NCBI RefSeq assembly: GCF_030551255.1
Contig: NZ_CP130630.1
Span: 4,383,501-4,447,500 of the forward strand
Direction: 5' to 3'
Source: Streptomyces sp. NL15-2K
GTDB taxonomy: Bacteria; Actinomycetota; Actinomycetes; Streptomycetales; Streptomycetaceae
Length of the DNA stretch: 64,000 bases
Shown here: piece by piece, positions 51,000 through 59,671 of the stretch
Layout of the letters: each line of letters starts with the position of its first letter
Position numbering within the stretch: position 1 is the first letter of the stretch
Position numbers and translations under genes: made by a program
Notes under the pieces: model-generated
What the model saw: the letters and a program-made list of their open reading frames with translations, nothing else
What the model was told of the DNA's origin: nothing
The model's database searches: none

Positions 51000-51265
51000 C
51001 CCTCCGACGCGGCGTCCTCGACGGCCTTCACAAGACCCTGGGCGAGGGCCAGGGCGTTCTCTCGGTAGAAGCCGAGTTGGACGTGGAAGGCCTCGTCCGA
51101 GGCGAACATGCTGTACACCGACAGCAGTACCGCGTGCAGGACGTGCAGGTCCTCGGCCGAGAGACGGCGCGTTCACCGCCGCTCAGCGATGGGCGAGCCA
51201 CAGCAGCGCCCCGTCGACGAGGTCGCGCTGCGCTTCGATGAACCGGACGGAGAAGTCCGTTCCTT
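51000..51265 (-). pseudogene. Frameshifted gene remnant downstream of tmRNA
   Basis: Two minus-strand frames show protein-like composition: 'FSVRFIEAQRDLVDGALLWLAHR' ends at a stop at 51183, and a different frame gives 'LHVLHAVLLSVYSMFASDEAF' continuing to '...ALAQGLVKAVEDAASEG' and a stop near 51000. Neither has a good start. A frameshift in an older gene explains both. Function unknown. Confidence 0.35.
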
Positions 51266-51293
51266 CCCGCCGCACGAGACCCGGGCACGACAA

Positions 51294-51323
51294 AGGCCCC
51301 GCCGCTCGCAAGCGACGGGGCCT
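51294..51323 (-). terminator. tmRNA terminator
   Basis: On the minus strand, AGGCCCCGTCGCT pairs with AGCGGCGGGGCCT around a TTGCG-like loop, followed by TTTG. It lies ~35 bases after the tmRNA 3' end. Confidence 0.8.
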
Positions 51324-51358
51324 CTGCCCACATGGGGTACCCACACGGGGTGGGCGAG

Positions 51359-51758
51359 TGGAGATGGCGGGAATCGAACCCGCGTCCAACGGTGCAGAAT
51401 CAGGGCTTCTCCGTGTGCAGTCCGCTGTGCTTTTCTCAGCCCCGGAGATCACGCGGACAAGTCTCCGACGGGCTCAGTCACTGTGTGGTTTCCCTCTTCA
51501 CCCCGTGACCGGGATCAAGGTTTAGTTCCCTGAATGATGCCAGGATCCGGGTCGGGAACACCCCCGGGCTGACACTCCCTTAAGTAGGGGAGCCGCTGCT
51601 CGCTACCTGAAGATCAGGCAGCGAGGGCGAGCTCGCCCTGGGAGATGGATCGCTTGGAATTGGCGATTATTTTTTCGGCCTGTGGTTTACGAGATCATGG
51701 CCGCTTCCTCGACACGCTTCCCCTGCTTCGACAGCCGCTGTCGAAACCGATCATCCCC
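51359..51758 (-). ncRNA. ssrA: Transfer-messenger RNA (tmRNA)
   Basis: About 400 nt. The 5' end GGGGATGATCGG (at 51758) pairs with the 3' CATCTCC plus discriminator A (51366-51359), and the T-arm GCGGGTTCGATTCCCGC is present; CCA is not encoded. The tag reading frame (51664-51614) encodes ANSKRSISQGELALAA before TGA. It rescues stalled ribosomes with SmpB, whose gene lies immediately upstream on the same strand. The LALAA tail is the usual protease signal, while the SISQGE middle differs from the tag that I remember for S. coelicolor. Confidence 0.92.
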
Positions 51759-51918
51759 ATGTTGATTTTTCAATCATCCAGCGCACCCGCTGTGAGGTGC
51801 AGATGCCATCGTACGTGACCAACCCGCATCGATGCCACCGTATTCCCGGCGGTCACCCCGCCGTGGTGCCAGGTGCAACGCACTTGGGCGCCCGGGCATT
51901 CCCGCCCGGCCCACCGGC

Positions 51919-52398
51919 TCAGGCCCGCTGCTTCCTCCGCACCGCCGAGATCACCCGCTCCGCCTCACGCCGGTCCTGCTTCTCGCGGAGCGTCTGGCGC
52001 TTGTCGTACTCCTTCTTGCCTCGCGCCAGCGCGATCTCGATCTTGGCCCGGCCGTCCTTGAAGTACAGCGCGAGGGGCACGATCGTGTGCCCCGTCTCCT
52101 GGGACTTGGCCGCCAGCTTGTCGATCTCCTCGCGGTGCAGCAGGAGCTTGCGCTTGCGGCGGGCACTGTGGTTGGTCCAGGTGCCCTGGCTGTACTCCGG
52201 CACGTGCACGTTGTGCAGCCACGCCTCGTTCCCGTCGAGCTGCACGAAGCCGTCGACCAGCGAGGCCCGTCCCTGGCGCAACGACTTCACCTCGGTGCCG
52301 GTGAGGACCAGTCCGGCCTCGTAGGTGTCGAGGATGAGGTAGTCGTGCCGCGCCTTCTTGTTCTGCGCGATCAGCTTGCGCCCTTTTTCCTTAGCCAT
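51919..52398 (-). CDS. smpB: tmRNA-binding protein SmpB
   Basis: 159 residues, the family length. '[35 protein letters not shown]' and '[15 protein letters not shown]' are strongly conserved, and the basic C-terminal tail reaches the ribosomal decoding centre. SmpB delivers tmRNA to stalled ribosomes. tmRNA is encoded 160 bp downstream on the same strand. The intervening region holds no gene. Confidence 0.95.
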   Translation of the reverse strand: MAKEKGRKLIAQNKKARHDYLILDTYEAGLVLTGTEVKSLRQGRASLVDGFVQLDGNEAWLHNVHVPEYSQGTWTNHSARRKRKLLLHREEIDKLAAKSQETGHTIVPLALYFKDGRAKIEIALARGKKEYDKRQTLREKQDRREAERVISAVRRKQRA

Positions 52399-52477
52399 AG
52401 TGCGACCATTTTCGCACTACGGAGGGGCTGGACGGAAAGCGCATTAACGAGGGGCCCGGGGCCAGGTGAGGGGGCCG

Positions 52478-53650
52478 CTACTGCCCGAGCCCGCTGAGCA
52501 CCGTCTCCGCCCGCTCCACGACGTGCTGCTCGACGTCCAGGTCGGGCGTGATGCCGCGGCCGTCGACCCCGCGGCCGGAGGGGGTGCGGTAGTGCCCGAC
52601 GGTCAGCTCGGCGACGGATCCGTCGGGCAGCCGGCTCGGCATCTGGACCGAGCCCTTGCCGAAGGTGCGGGAGCCCACGACGACCGTGCGGCCGCGGTCC
52701 TGCAAGGCGCCGGTGAGGAGCTCGGCCGCGCTCATCGTGCCGCCGTCGACGAGCGCGACCAGGGGTCTGGTGGTGTCGCCGCCCGGCTCGGCGTGCAGGG
52801 CGCGCTGCTCGCCCTCGACGTCATACGTGGCGACCAGGCCGCCGTCGAGGAAGGCGGAGGCGGCGGTGACGGCCTCGGTGACCAGGCCGCCGGAGTTGCC
52901 GCGCAGGTCGAGGATGATCCCGGCGCCGACCGGGGCCTGCCGTACCGCGGCACGCACCATGTCACCGGATCCCTTGGTGAAGGCGCCGATCCGGATGACG
53001 GTGATGCCGCCGGCCAGTGTGCGCACCGTCACATCGTCCGTGGACAGGCGGGCCCGGCGCACCGTCTCGCTCCACGCGCGCGTGCCGCGTTCCAGCCCGA
53101 GGCGGACGGCCGTACCGGCCGCCGCGTCCGTGGCGTCACCGCGCAGCAAGGAGACGACCTCCGTGACCGGTCGCCCGTCGACCTTCTCGCCGTCGACGCT
53201 GCGCAGCCGGTCGCCCTCGTGGATCCCGGCGGCGGCCGCGGGCGAGCCGGAGGCGACCTTCGACACCTCGATACGGCCGTCGCGCTCGCGCCGCGCCCAC
53301 AGGCCGACGCCGGTGTACTCACCGTCGAGGGCTTCCTCGAACTCCTCGTACTCGCCCTGGGAGTAGACGGCGCCCCAGCGGTCGCCGCTGCGGCTGACCG
53401 CGCGTTCGGCGGCCTCCATGGGGGACTTGCCGTCGGCCATGGCCTGCTCGGCCGCCTTCGCCACGTCCTGCTGCGGGCTCGCGTAGGCGGCCGAACGGGC
53501 CCGCTCGGAGGCCGATTTCCGGTCGAGGGGCTCTGGGACCGGGAAAGAGCCGGTCGCGGCAGCCGCCACCAGCACGCTCGCGAAGACCAACGTCAGCGCG
53601 GCCCCGCGGCGGATGCGGCGGGGCTGACAGAACGGGTCTCGGCCTGACAT
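52478..53650 (-). CDS. S41-family C-terminal processing peptidase, membrane anchored
   Basis: 390 residues. N-terminal hydrophobic anchor (about 16-38), a PDZ domain (about 115-190, 'GVGLWARRERDGRIEVSKV', 'GIHEGDRLRSVDGEKV'), then the S41 protease core: 'LDLRGNSGGLVTEAV', the catalytic Ser in 'DGGTMSAAELLTGAL' and Lys in 'GSRTFGKGSVQ'. It cleaves C-termini of exported proteins. The ATG has no ribosome site and a TAGACT hexamer seven bases upstream suggests a leaderless message. Located between smpB and ftsEX, but has its own terminator boundary with ftsX. Confidence 0.88.
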   Translation of the reverse strand: MSGRDPFCQPRRIRRGAALTLVFASVLVAAAATGSFPVPEPLDRKSASERARSAAYASPQQDVAKAAEQAMADGKSPMEAAERAVSRSGDRWGAVYSQGEYEEFEEALDGEYTGVGLWARRERDGRIEVSKVASGSPAAAAGIHEGDRLRSVDGEKVDGRPVTEVVSLLRGDATDAAAGTAVRLGLERGTRAWSETVRRARLSTDDVTVRTLAGGITVIRIGAFTKGSGDMVRAAVRQAPVGAGIILDLRGNSGGLVTEAVTAASAFLDGGLVATYDVEGEQRALHAEPGGDTTRPLVALVDGGTMSAAELLTGALQDRGRTVVVGSRTFGKGSVQMPSRLPDGSVAELTVGHYRTPSGRGVDGRGITPDLDVEQHVVERAETVLSGLGQ

Positions 53651-53672
53651 GCCGGTGAGTCTAGGACAACGC

Positions 53673-53710
53673 AAGAGGGCCGTACGGTCGGTTGACCGTA
53701 CGGCCCTCTT
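53673..53710 (-). terminator. Terminator after ftsX
   Basis: AAGAGGGCCGTACGGTC (53673-53689) pairs perfectly over 17 bp with 53694-53710 around GGTT. It ends the ftsE-ftsX transcript. Confidence 0.8.
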
Positions 53711-53718
53711 GGCATGCG

Positions 53719-54639
53719 TCACACCTTCAAGTACTTGCGCAGAGCGAAGAACGCGGCCAACGCGGGCATCAGCAGACTCGTCGCCAGGATGAGCGGCAGC
53801 TTCGTCAGTACGGCGTCCCAGCCGATGAAGTTGATCAGGTTCAACTTCTCGGACAGGGCCAGACCGTGGTCGATGAGGAAGTACCGCGCGATCACCAGGA
53901 ACCCGCACGCGACCGTGCCCCCGATCAGCCCGGCGACCGCGGCCTCCATGATGAACGGCGCCTGGATGTAGAAGCCCGAGGCGCCCACCAGGCGCATGAT
54001 CCCGGTCTCACGCCGACGGCTGAACGCCGAGACGCGCACCGTGTTGACGATCAGCATCAGCGCGACGACCAGCATCAGCGCCATGACCGCCCGGGCGGCC
54101 CAGTTCATGCCGTTGAGGAGCCCGAAGAGGTTGTCGAGGATCCCCTTCTGGTCCTGCACGGACTGCACGCCGTCCCGCCCGTCGAAGGCGGTGGCGATGA
54201 CCTGGTACTTCTCCGGGTCCTTCAGCTTGATGCGGTACGACTCCTGCATCTGGTCCGGCGTGAGGGAACTGGCCAGCGGGGAGTCGCCGAACTGCTCCTT
54301 GTAGTGCTTGTACGCCTGGTCCTGCGACTCGTAGGTGACCGTCTGCACGACCGACGACATCTTCTTCAGGTCGGCGAGGATGTCCTTCTTCTGGTCCTCG
54401 GTGACCGCGCCCTTGGCGCAGTTCGGGTCGGACTCGGCGTCGCTCTTGTTGCAGAGGAAGACCGAGACGTTGACCTTGTCGTACCAGTAGCCCTTCATGG
54501 TGCTGACCTGGTCGCTCATCAGGAGCGACCCGCCGAACAGGGCGAGCGACAGGGCGACGGAGACGATGACGGCGAAGGTCATCGTCAGATTGCGGCGGAG
54601 ACCGACACCGATCTCGGAGAGTACGAACTGGGCGCGCAT
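53719..54639 (-). CDS. ftsX: Cell-division ABC permease FtsX
   Basis: 306 residues, four membrane helices with a large extracellular domain between the first and second (about 45-175). 'RAQFVLSEIGVGLRRNLTMTFAVIVSVALSLALFG' and 'SRRRETGIMRLVGASGFYIQAPFIMEA' are family hallmarks. FtsEX links ATP hydrolysis to peptidoglycan hydrolases at the septum. Encoded 38 bases after ftsE on the same strand. Confidence 0.94.
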   Translation of the reverse strand: MRAQFVLSEIGVGLRRNLTMTFAVIVSVALSLALFGGSLLMSDQVSTMKGYWYDKVNVSVFLCNKSDAESDPNCAKGAVTEDQKKDILADLKKMSSVVQTVTYESQDQAYKHYKEQFGDSPLASSLTPDQMQESYRIKLKDPEKYQVIATAFDGRDGVQSVQDQKGILDNLFGLLNGMNWAARAVMALMLVVALMLIVNTVRVSAFSRRRETGIMRLVGASGFYIQAPFIMEAAVAGLIGGTVACGFLVIARYFLIDHGLALSEKLNLINFIGWDAVLTKLPLILATSLLMPALAAFFALRKYLKV

Positions 54640-54677
54640 GGCGTCTGGTTAAGCCTTTCCGTGGAGCATGCCGGTCG

Positions 54678-55367
54678 TCAGTGCTGGTAGCCGTAGACGC
54701 CGCGTGCCTGGTCGCGGACGAGGCGGCCCTTCTCCAGCTCGATGACGCGCTTGCGCATCTGGTCCACGATGTTCTGGTCGTGCGTCGCCATCACCACGGT
54801 CGTGCCGGTCCGGTTGATCCGGTCGAGCAGCTTCATGATGCCGACGGAGGTCTGCGGGTCGAGGTTGCCGGTGGGCTCGTCGGCGATGAGCAGCTTGGGC
54901 CGGTTGACGAAGGCGCGCGCGATGGCCACACGCTGCTGCTCACCACCGGACAGCTCACCGGGCATCCGGTCCTCCTTGCCGCCGAGCCCGACGAGGTCGA
55001 GCACCTGCGGCACGGACTTGCGGATCTCGCCGCGCGACTTGCCGATGACCTCCTGCGCGAAGGCCACGTTCTCGGCGACCGTCTTGTTCGGCAGGAGACG
55101 GAAGTCCTGGAACACCGTCCCCAGCTGGCGGCGCATCTGCGGCACCTTCCAGTTGGAGAGGCGTGCGAGGTCCTTGCCCAGGACGTGCACCTGACCGTGG
55201 CTGCACCGCTCCTCACGGAGGACCAGCCGCAGGAAGGTGGACTTTCCGGAGCCGGAGGACCCCACGAGGAACACGAACTCGCCCTTGTCCACTTCCAGGG
55301 AGACATCCCTGAGTGCGGGGCGGGTCTGCTTGGGGTAGACCTTGGAGACGTTGTCGAATCGGATCAC
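54678..55367 (-). CDS. ftsE: Cell-division ATPase FtsE
   Basis: 229 residues. Walker A 'GSSGSGKST' (36-44), signature '[14 protein letters not shown]' (about 140), and Walker B '[12 protein letters not shown]'. ATPase of the FtsEX complex. First gene of the pair; its upstream region carries the intergenic repeat at ~55510-55560. Confidence 0.95.
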   Translation of the reverse strand: MIRFDNVSKVYPKQTRPALRDVSLEVDKGEFVFLVGSSGSGKSTFLRLVLREERCSHGQVHVLGKDLARLSNWKVPQMRRQLGTVFQDFRLLPNKTVAENVAFAQEVIGKSRGEIRKSVPQVLDLVGLGGKEDRMPGELSGGEQQRVAIARAFVNRPKLLIADEPTGNLDPQTSVGIMKLLDRINRTGTTVVMATHDQNIVDQMRKRVIELEKGRLVRDQARGVYGYQH

Positions 55368-55688
55368 GGATGCACCACGGGTCGCCGGGGGTAGATGAGC
55401 GTGACCATACGCGAACCGGGTACGAGACCGCAGTCACCGGTAGGGGTTGCGTGAGGGTTGTGCGCTTTTGTGCCGGGCAAGCTGTAAACGGGGCTGAGGG
55501 CATCGTGCCTTTAGGGGCGCGGGGAACTGCGCGACCAGCCACACACGACCCGCAGCCGCGAGACAATGCAAGCCACCCCTTCGAAGGCGCCCGCGCCCTT
55601 TCCGGAGGAACCTGGCATCGTGAAGGGGAACGTTCGCACCGCCGCGAGCGTTGAGATACGTGGAACCGGTGCAAGGAGGGCGAGGCGC
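55368..55688. other. Spacer upstream of ftsE with a genus-typical intergenic repeat
   Basis: No gene. On the minus strand, a TATGGT hexamer 40 bp before ftsE is a plausible -10. On the plus strand a GGGGCGCGGGGAACTGCGCG sequence (~55511-55560) belongs to a repeat widespread in Streptomyces. Confidence 0.5.
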
Positions 55689-55880
55689 ATGACGTACGAC
55701 CGGTTGGTGTGCGCGAACTGCGCGGCGCCCGTGAGCGAGGGCCGGTGCCCCGTGTGCCGTGCGAACCGCGAGCGGCTGCAGCAGGACAATCTTTTCGCGG
55801 GGCTGAACCCCATGGCACTGATCGCCCTGCTGGCGGTGCTGATCGCGGCGGTGGCGCTGCTGGCCCACCAGACCGCATAG
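55689..55880 (+). CDS. Small zinc-ribbon membrane protein
   Basis: 63 residues. N-terminal 'LVCANCAAPVSEGRCPVCRANRERL' has four cysteines in two CxxC pairs, a zinc-ribbon, and the C-terminus is a single helix 'GLNPMALIALLAVLIAAVALLAH'. AAGGAGG sits 11 bases before the ATG. Function unknown. Confidence 0.75.
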   Translation: MTYDRLVCANCAAPVSEGRCPVCRANRERLQQDNLFAGLNPMALIALLAVLIAAVALLAHQTA

Positions 55881-55986
55881 AGCGGCACAAGAGCCGTACA
55901 GGACGTACGAGGGGCCCCGGAGCGATGCACGCTCCGGGGCCCCTCGTCGCATGACGTGCGTACGTTCCGTACGCGGACGGCTACCG

Positions 55987-56625
55987 TCAGGCAGCCGCGC
56001 CGCCCCGGCCGCCCATGAGGCGCGGCAGGACGCGGAAGCCCACACCGCCGGCGATCATCGTGGCGGCGCCGATGATGAGGAAGGTGGTCTGCCCGGAACC
56101 GGTCTCGGCGAGCTCGTCACCCCCGGTGCCCTGGGCCGACGTGTCGGAGCCGGCCGGGGTGGTGTCCGTGCTGGTGTCCGTGCCGGTGTCGGTCAGGGAC
56201 GAGGAACCCTCTTCCTGAGGCGAGGTGCCGCCGTCGGGGTCGGTGTTGTTGCCACCGCCGGCACCGTTGCCATTGCCGTTCCCGTTCCCATTGCCGTTGC
56301 CGTTGCCGTTGCCGTTCCCCGGGTCGGTCGGGTCCTGGGTGGGGGGCTCCTCGGTGGGCTCGGTCGGCTCCACCGTGGGCGGCTCCTCGGGCGGGGTGCC
56401 CGGGGCGGTCGTCGGCGGGACCTCCGGGCCGGTCGGGAGACCGGTCGGGACCGGCGGCGTCGGGGTCGGCGTCGGGGCCGGCGACTCGGGGCCGCACAGA
56501 AGGCCCAGGAGGCAGTCGTCCGGCTCGTCGGCGGAAGCGGCACCCGCGGCGGTCAGCGAAGCACCGGCGGCGATCACCGCACCGGCGGCCACCCGCGCGA
56601 TCCGGATCCGCGTCTTGTTGGTCAT
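55987..56625 (-). CDS. LAXTG-type sortase-anchored surface protein
   Basis: 212 residues: signal peptide (about 1-32), Pro/Thr-rich linker, a run of Gly-Asn repeats (about 104-124), a Ser/Thr-rich stretch and the sorting signal 'LAETGSGQTTFLIIGAATMIAGG' ending in a positive tail. LAXTG is the motif used by Streptomyces class E sortases, so the protein is probably attached to the cell wall. No enzymatic domain seen. ATG start. Confidence 0.85.
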   Translation of the reverse strand: MTNKTRIRIARVAAGAVIAAGASLTAAGAASADEPDDCLLGLLCGPESPAPTPTPTPPVPTGLPTGPEVPPTTAPGTPPEEPPTVEPTEPTEEPPTQDPTDPGNGNGNGNGNGNGNGNGNGAGGGNNTDPDGGTSPQEEGSSSLTDTGTDTSTDTTPAGSDTSAQGTGGDELAETGSGQTTFLIIGAATMIAGGVGFRVLPRLMGGRGGAAA

Positions 56626-56926
56626 CTGGTTGCTACCCCCAGTAGCTCATCGTCAGTGAGGCGGCGCTCGGGACCGTGATTCGACGGAGGTAGCTGCGCT
56701 CAAGGCCCCCGGATTCACATGCGTCCCAGAGATACGCATGCCGCGCTTTACCCTTCCCATTTTTCAAAGCAACGTCAAGGCCGTTGCGCGCGCATTGTCC
56801 GACTAAGAGATCTTTGCCGGAGATTGAAGGCTGTGAGTGTGATGTAAAACCCAGACATCGGGCATGCAACCGGGCACACAAAAGGCAACTGCCGCCAGGG
56901 AGGCGGCAGTTGCCTTGTCGACAAAC
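56626..56926. other. Spacer between sortase substrate and prfB
   Basis: No convincing gene. It contains an AT-richer patch (~56740-56850) likely to hold the promoter of the surface-protein gene, and the prfB terminator at 56882-56916. Confidence 0.5.
56882..56916 (-). terminator. prfB terminator
   Basis: AAGGCAACTGCCGCC (56882-56896) pairs perfectly with 56902-56916 around AGGGA; on the minus strand TTTTG follows. Confidence 0.85.
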
Positions 56927-58033
56927 TTACTTCTCGTGCTGCTTGCGCCAGCGAATTCCGGCCTCCAGGAACCCGTCGATCTCGCCGTTGAACACGGCCT
57001 CGGGGTTGCCGACCTCGAACTCGGTGCGCAGGTCCTTGACCATCTGGTACGGGTGCAGGACGTACGAACGCATCTGGTTGCCCCAGGAGTTTCCGCCGTC
57101 GCCCTTCAAGGCGTCCATCTTGGCCTGCTCCTCCTGGCGGCGCCGCTCGAGCAGCTTGGCCTGGAGGACGTTCATCGCGGTGGCCTTGTTCTGGATCTGC
57201 GACCGCTCGTTCTGGCAGGAGACGACGATGCCGGTGGGGATGTGGGTGATACGGACGGCGGAGTCGGTGGTGTTGACGCCCTGGCCGCCGGGCCCGGAGG
57301 ACCGGTACACGTCGATACGCAGTTCGCTCTCGTCGATCTCGACGTGGTCGGACTGCTCGACGACGGGGAGGATCTCCACGCCGGCGAAGGAGGTCTGGCG
57401 GCGCCCCTGGTTGTCGAACGGGGAGATGCGCACCAGGCGGTGGGTGCCCTGCTCGACGGAGAGGGTGCCGTAGGCGTACGGCGACTGCACGGCGAAGGTG
57501 GTCGACTTGATGCCGGCCTCTTCGGCGTACGACGTCTCGTAGACCTCGGTCTTGAAGCCACGCTGCTCCGCCCAGCGCAGGTACATGCGCTGGAGCTTCT
57601 CGGCGAAGTCGGCGGCGTCGACGCCGCCGGCCTCGGCGCGGATGTTCACGAGCGCCTCGCGGGCGTCGTACTCCCCGCTGAGCAGCGTCCGCACCTCCAT
57701 CTCGTCCAGCGCCTTCTTGACAGCGGTGAGCTCGGACTCGGCCTCGGCGCGGGTGTCCGGGTCGTCCTCCTCCTCGGCCATCTCGAACAGCACGGCGAGA
57801 TCGTCGATCCGCGAGCGCAGGGCGTCGGCCTTCCTCACCTCCGCCTGGAGGTGGGAGAGCTTGCTGGTGATTTTCTGCGCCTCGTCCGGGTTGTCCCACA
57901 GGGACGGCGCGGCCGCCTGCTCCTCGAGCACGGCGATGTCTGCCCTCAGCTTGTCGAGGTCCAGAACGGCCTCGATCGACTCCATGGTCGAGGAGAGGGA
58001 CTTGAGCTCTTCGGATACATCGACGACTGCCAC
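56927..58033 (-). CDS. prfB: Peptide chain release factor 2
   Basis: 368 residues, full length. 'SPF' (about 203-205) recognises UGA and UAA stop codons, and '[19 protein letters not shown]' (GGQ about 248) triggers peptide release. The reading frame is continuous through the N-terminus, so the programmed +1 frameshift found in many bacterial prfB genes is absent. ATG start at 58033. Confidence 0.95.
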   Translation of the reverse strand: MAVVDVSEELKSLSSTMESIEAVLDLDKLRADIAVLEEQAAAPSLWDNPDEAQKITSKLSHLQAEVRKADALRSRIDDLAVLFEMAEEEDDPDTRAEAESELTAVKKALDEMEVRTLLSGEYDAREALVNIRAEAGGVDAADFAEKLQRMYLRWAEQRGFKTEVYETSYAEEAGIKSTTFAVQSPYAYGTLSVEQGTHRLVRISPFDNQGRRQTSFAGVEILPVVEQSDHVEIDESELRIDVYRSSGPGGQGVNTTDSAVRITHIPTGIVVSCQNERSQIQNKATAMNVLQAKLLERRRQEEQAKMDALKGDGGNSWGNQMRSYVLHPYQMVKDLRTEFEVGNPEAVFNGEIDGFLEAGIRWRKQHEK

Positions 58034-58093
58034 GCCTCCCAGCGTAACGGCTGTGGCAACCGACCTCGGTCTTCCGGTGCCGGGCGCTGGGCA

Positions 58094-58307
58094 CTAGGCC
58101 CTGTCGTCAGATTCCCGTCGTCCGCCCGAAGGGCGGGCCGCGCGGCGTCAGGTGCGTGCTCTCGGCGTGCCGGGCCCTGACTCACGTACTGGATGTACTT
58201 GGGTCAGGGCCCGGTGCGGCGAGTGGGGGCACCTCCCACGCCTTTAAGGCAGTGGGGGAGCGTGCATGGCGCCGCGCGGCAGGCGGGAATCTGACGACAG
58301 GGCCTAG
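58094..58307. repeat. 214-bp palindromic element, copy C
   Basis: Exactly as long as copy A at 39829-40042. Perfect 24-bp terminal inverted repeat (58094-58117 and 58284-58307) ending in CTAG, but with a different sequence from that of copy A. Internal stems GCCGCGCGGCG/CGCCGCGCGGC and CCGGGCCCTGAC/GTCAGGGCCCGG replace those of A with matching paired changes. The conserved core around GTACTGGATGTACTTGGG is unchanged. Confidence 0.85.
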
Positions 58308-58324
58308 GGGCGGAGCCCTGGCGG

Positions 58325-59560
58325 TCAGGGCGTCACAGGGGCCGAGTTCTTCGTGTCCGGGGGAGTCGCCCCGGCGTCCTCCCCCGCCGTGGCCCACCAC
58401 GTCCCCACCCCGGCCGCCGCCACCAGAGCCAGCGCGGCCACCCCCAGGGCGACCCGCCGCCGCCGCGTCGCCGCCCGATGCCGAGCGGAACCGGGACGTG
58501 GAGCACCCGCGGTCCGAGGCGCCCGGGCGGTGCCCCGCGCACCCCCCGCCAGCTCGTCCGGCCCCGGCACCCTCATCGACGTATGCGTGTCCCGGTTGGA
58601 GTCGGCCGGCTTCGCCCCCGGCACCAGCGGCACCGCCCCCCGCCGCACCGGCGCCGAGGACACCGGCCCCTGAGGCGCGGCCTCCGGCTCCTCCGGGGAC
58701 TCCGCGTCCGGCTCGTCCACCTCCAGCGGCGGCATCCCCGCCAGCATCGGCAGCAGCTCCCGCAGCCGTGCCCCCAGCTCCGAGGCCCGCAGCCGCGAGG
58801 CCGGCGCCTTGGCCAGGCACTGCACGACGAGCTGCCAGAGTTCGTCCGGGATGCCGGGGAGGGGGACGACCGTCTCGGTCACGTGACGGCGCAGCACCGC
58901 GCCCGGATGCCCCCCGCCGAACGGCGTGAAGCCCGCCAGCAGCTCGTACAGGACCGTGGCCAGCGCGTAGATGTCGACCGACGCCCGGGGCGGCAGCCCC
59001 TCCACGATCTCCGGCGCCAGATAGTCCGGCGTGCCGATGATCTTCGTGGCCTTCGTCCGCCGCGGCGAATCGATCAGCTTCGCCACTCCGAAGTCCGTCA
59101 GCAGCGCGGGGTGCGACCCGCCCGGCCCCAGCGGCCCCTGCATGTCCAGCAGCACGTTCTCCGGCTTCACGTCACGGTGTACGACCCCGGCCGCGTGCGC
59201 CGCCGCCAGCCCGTCCGCCACGTCCGCGACGATCGCCACGGCCGCCTCGGGCGCGAGCCGCTTCTCCCGGTCGAGCCGGGTGCGCAGGTCCGTGCCGCGC
59301 ACGAGGTCCATGACGAGCGCGAGGTCGTTGCCGTCCACCACCAGGTCGCGCACGGAGACGACGTTCGGATGCTCCAGGCCGAGCAGCGCGGTGCGCTCCT
59401 GCACGAAGCGTCCGACGAGCTCCTGGTCGGAGGCGAGGTCCTCGCGCAGCAGCTTGACGGCGACGGGCCCGTCGGGTCCCTCACCCAGCCACACCGTGCC
59501 GGCGCTGCCCCGCCCCAGGATCTGGTGGGCGGTGTACCGGCTGCCGATCTTCCGTGCCAA
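58325..59560 (-). CDS. pkaB: Membrane Ser/Thr protein kinase (PkaB-like)
   Basis: 411 residues. Kinase domain about 9-270: glycine loop 'ILGRGSAGTVWLG', 'VAVKLLRED' Lys, catalytic 'HRDVKPENVLL', 'DFGVAKL', 'GTPDYLAPEI'. A Pro-rich linker follows, and one membrane helix 'VALGVAALALVAAAGVGTWWA' near the C-terminus leaves a short extracellular tail without PASTA repeats. Order and neighbours match my memory of S. coelicolor pkaB. Substrates unknown. Confidence 0.9.
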   Translation of the reverse strand: MARKIGSRYTAHQILGRGSAGTVWLGEGPDGPVAVKLLREDLASDQELVGRFVQERTALLGLEHPNVVSVRDLVVDGNDLALVMDLVRGTDLRTRLDREKRLAPEAAVAIVADVADGLAAAHAAGVVHRDVKPENVLLDMQGPLGPGGSHPALLTDFGVAKLIDSPRRTKATKIIGTPDYLAPEIVEGLPPRASVDIYALATVLYELLAGFTPFGGGHPGAVLRRHVTETVVPLPGIPDELWQLVVQCLAKAPASRLRASELGARLRELLPMLAGMPPLEVDEPDAESPEEPEAAPQGPVSSAPVRRGAVPLVPGAKPADSNRDTHTSMRVPGPDELAGGARGTARAPRTAGAPRPGSARHRAATRRRRVALGVAALALVAAAGVGTWWATAGEDAGATPPDTKNSAPVTP

Positions 59561-59671
59561 GGCTGCTCCTACTGACGCGTGTTGTCGCTAAAACTACGCG
59601 CACGAAGAGCCAACCTTCACCGCGGAGACAGAAATCACCCGCCAGGTGTCGACAAATCACCAGAGTGGCCT

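Larger units (their letters stand above)
50332..51358. other. Repeat-rich gene-poor region between LacI and tmRNA
   Basis: About 1 kb without an intact gene. Contents in order: two 54-bp imperfect direct repeats, two related GGGCCCC-type hairpins, a separate 9-bp-stem hairpin (50769-50794), a gene remnant and the tmRNA terminator. The ORFs here have poor composition. Its place at the tmRNA 3' end, a common integration site, suggests old inserted DNA. Confidence 0.5.

Noticed and set aside
56927..58033. Possible programmed frameshift in prfB
   Set aside because: The frame is open from ATG to stop with no internal UGA near the N-terminus, so no frameshift is needed.
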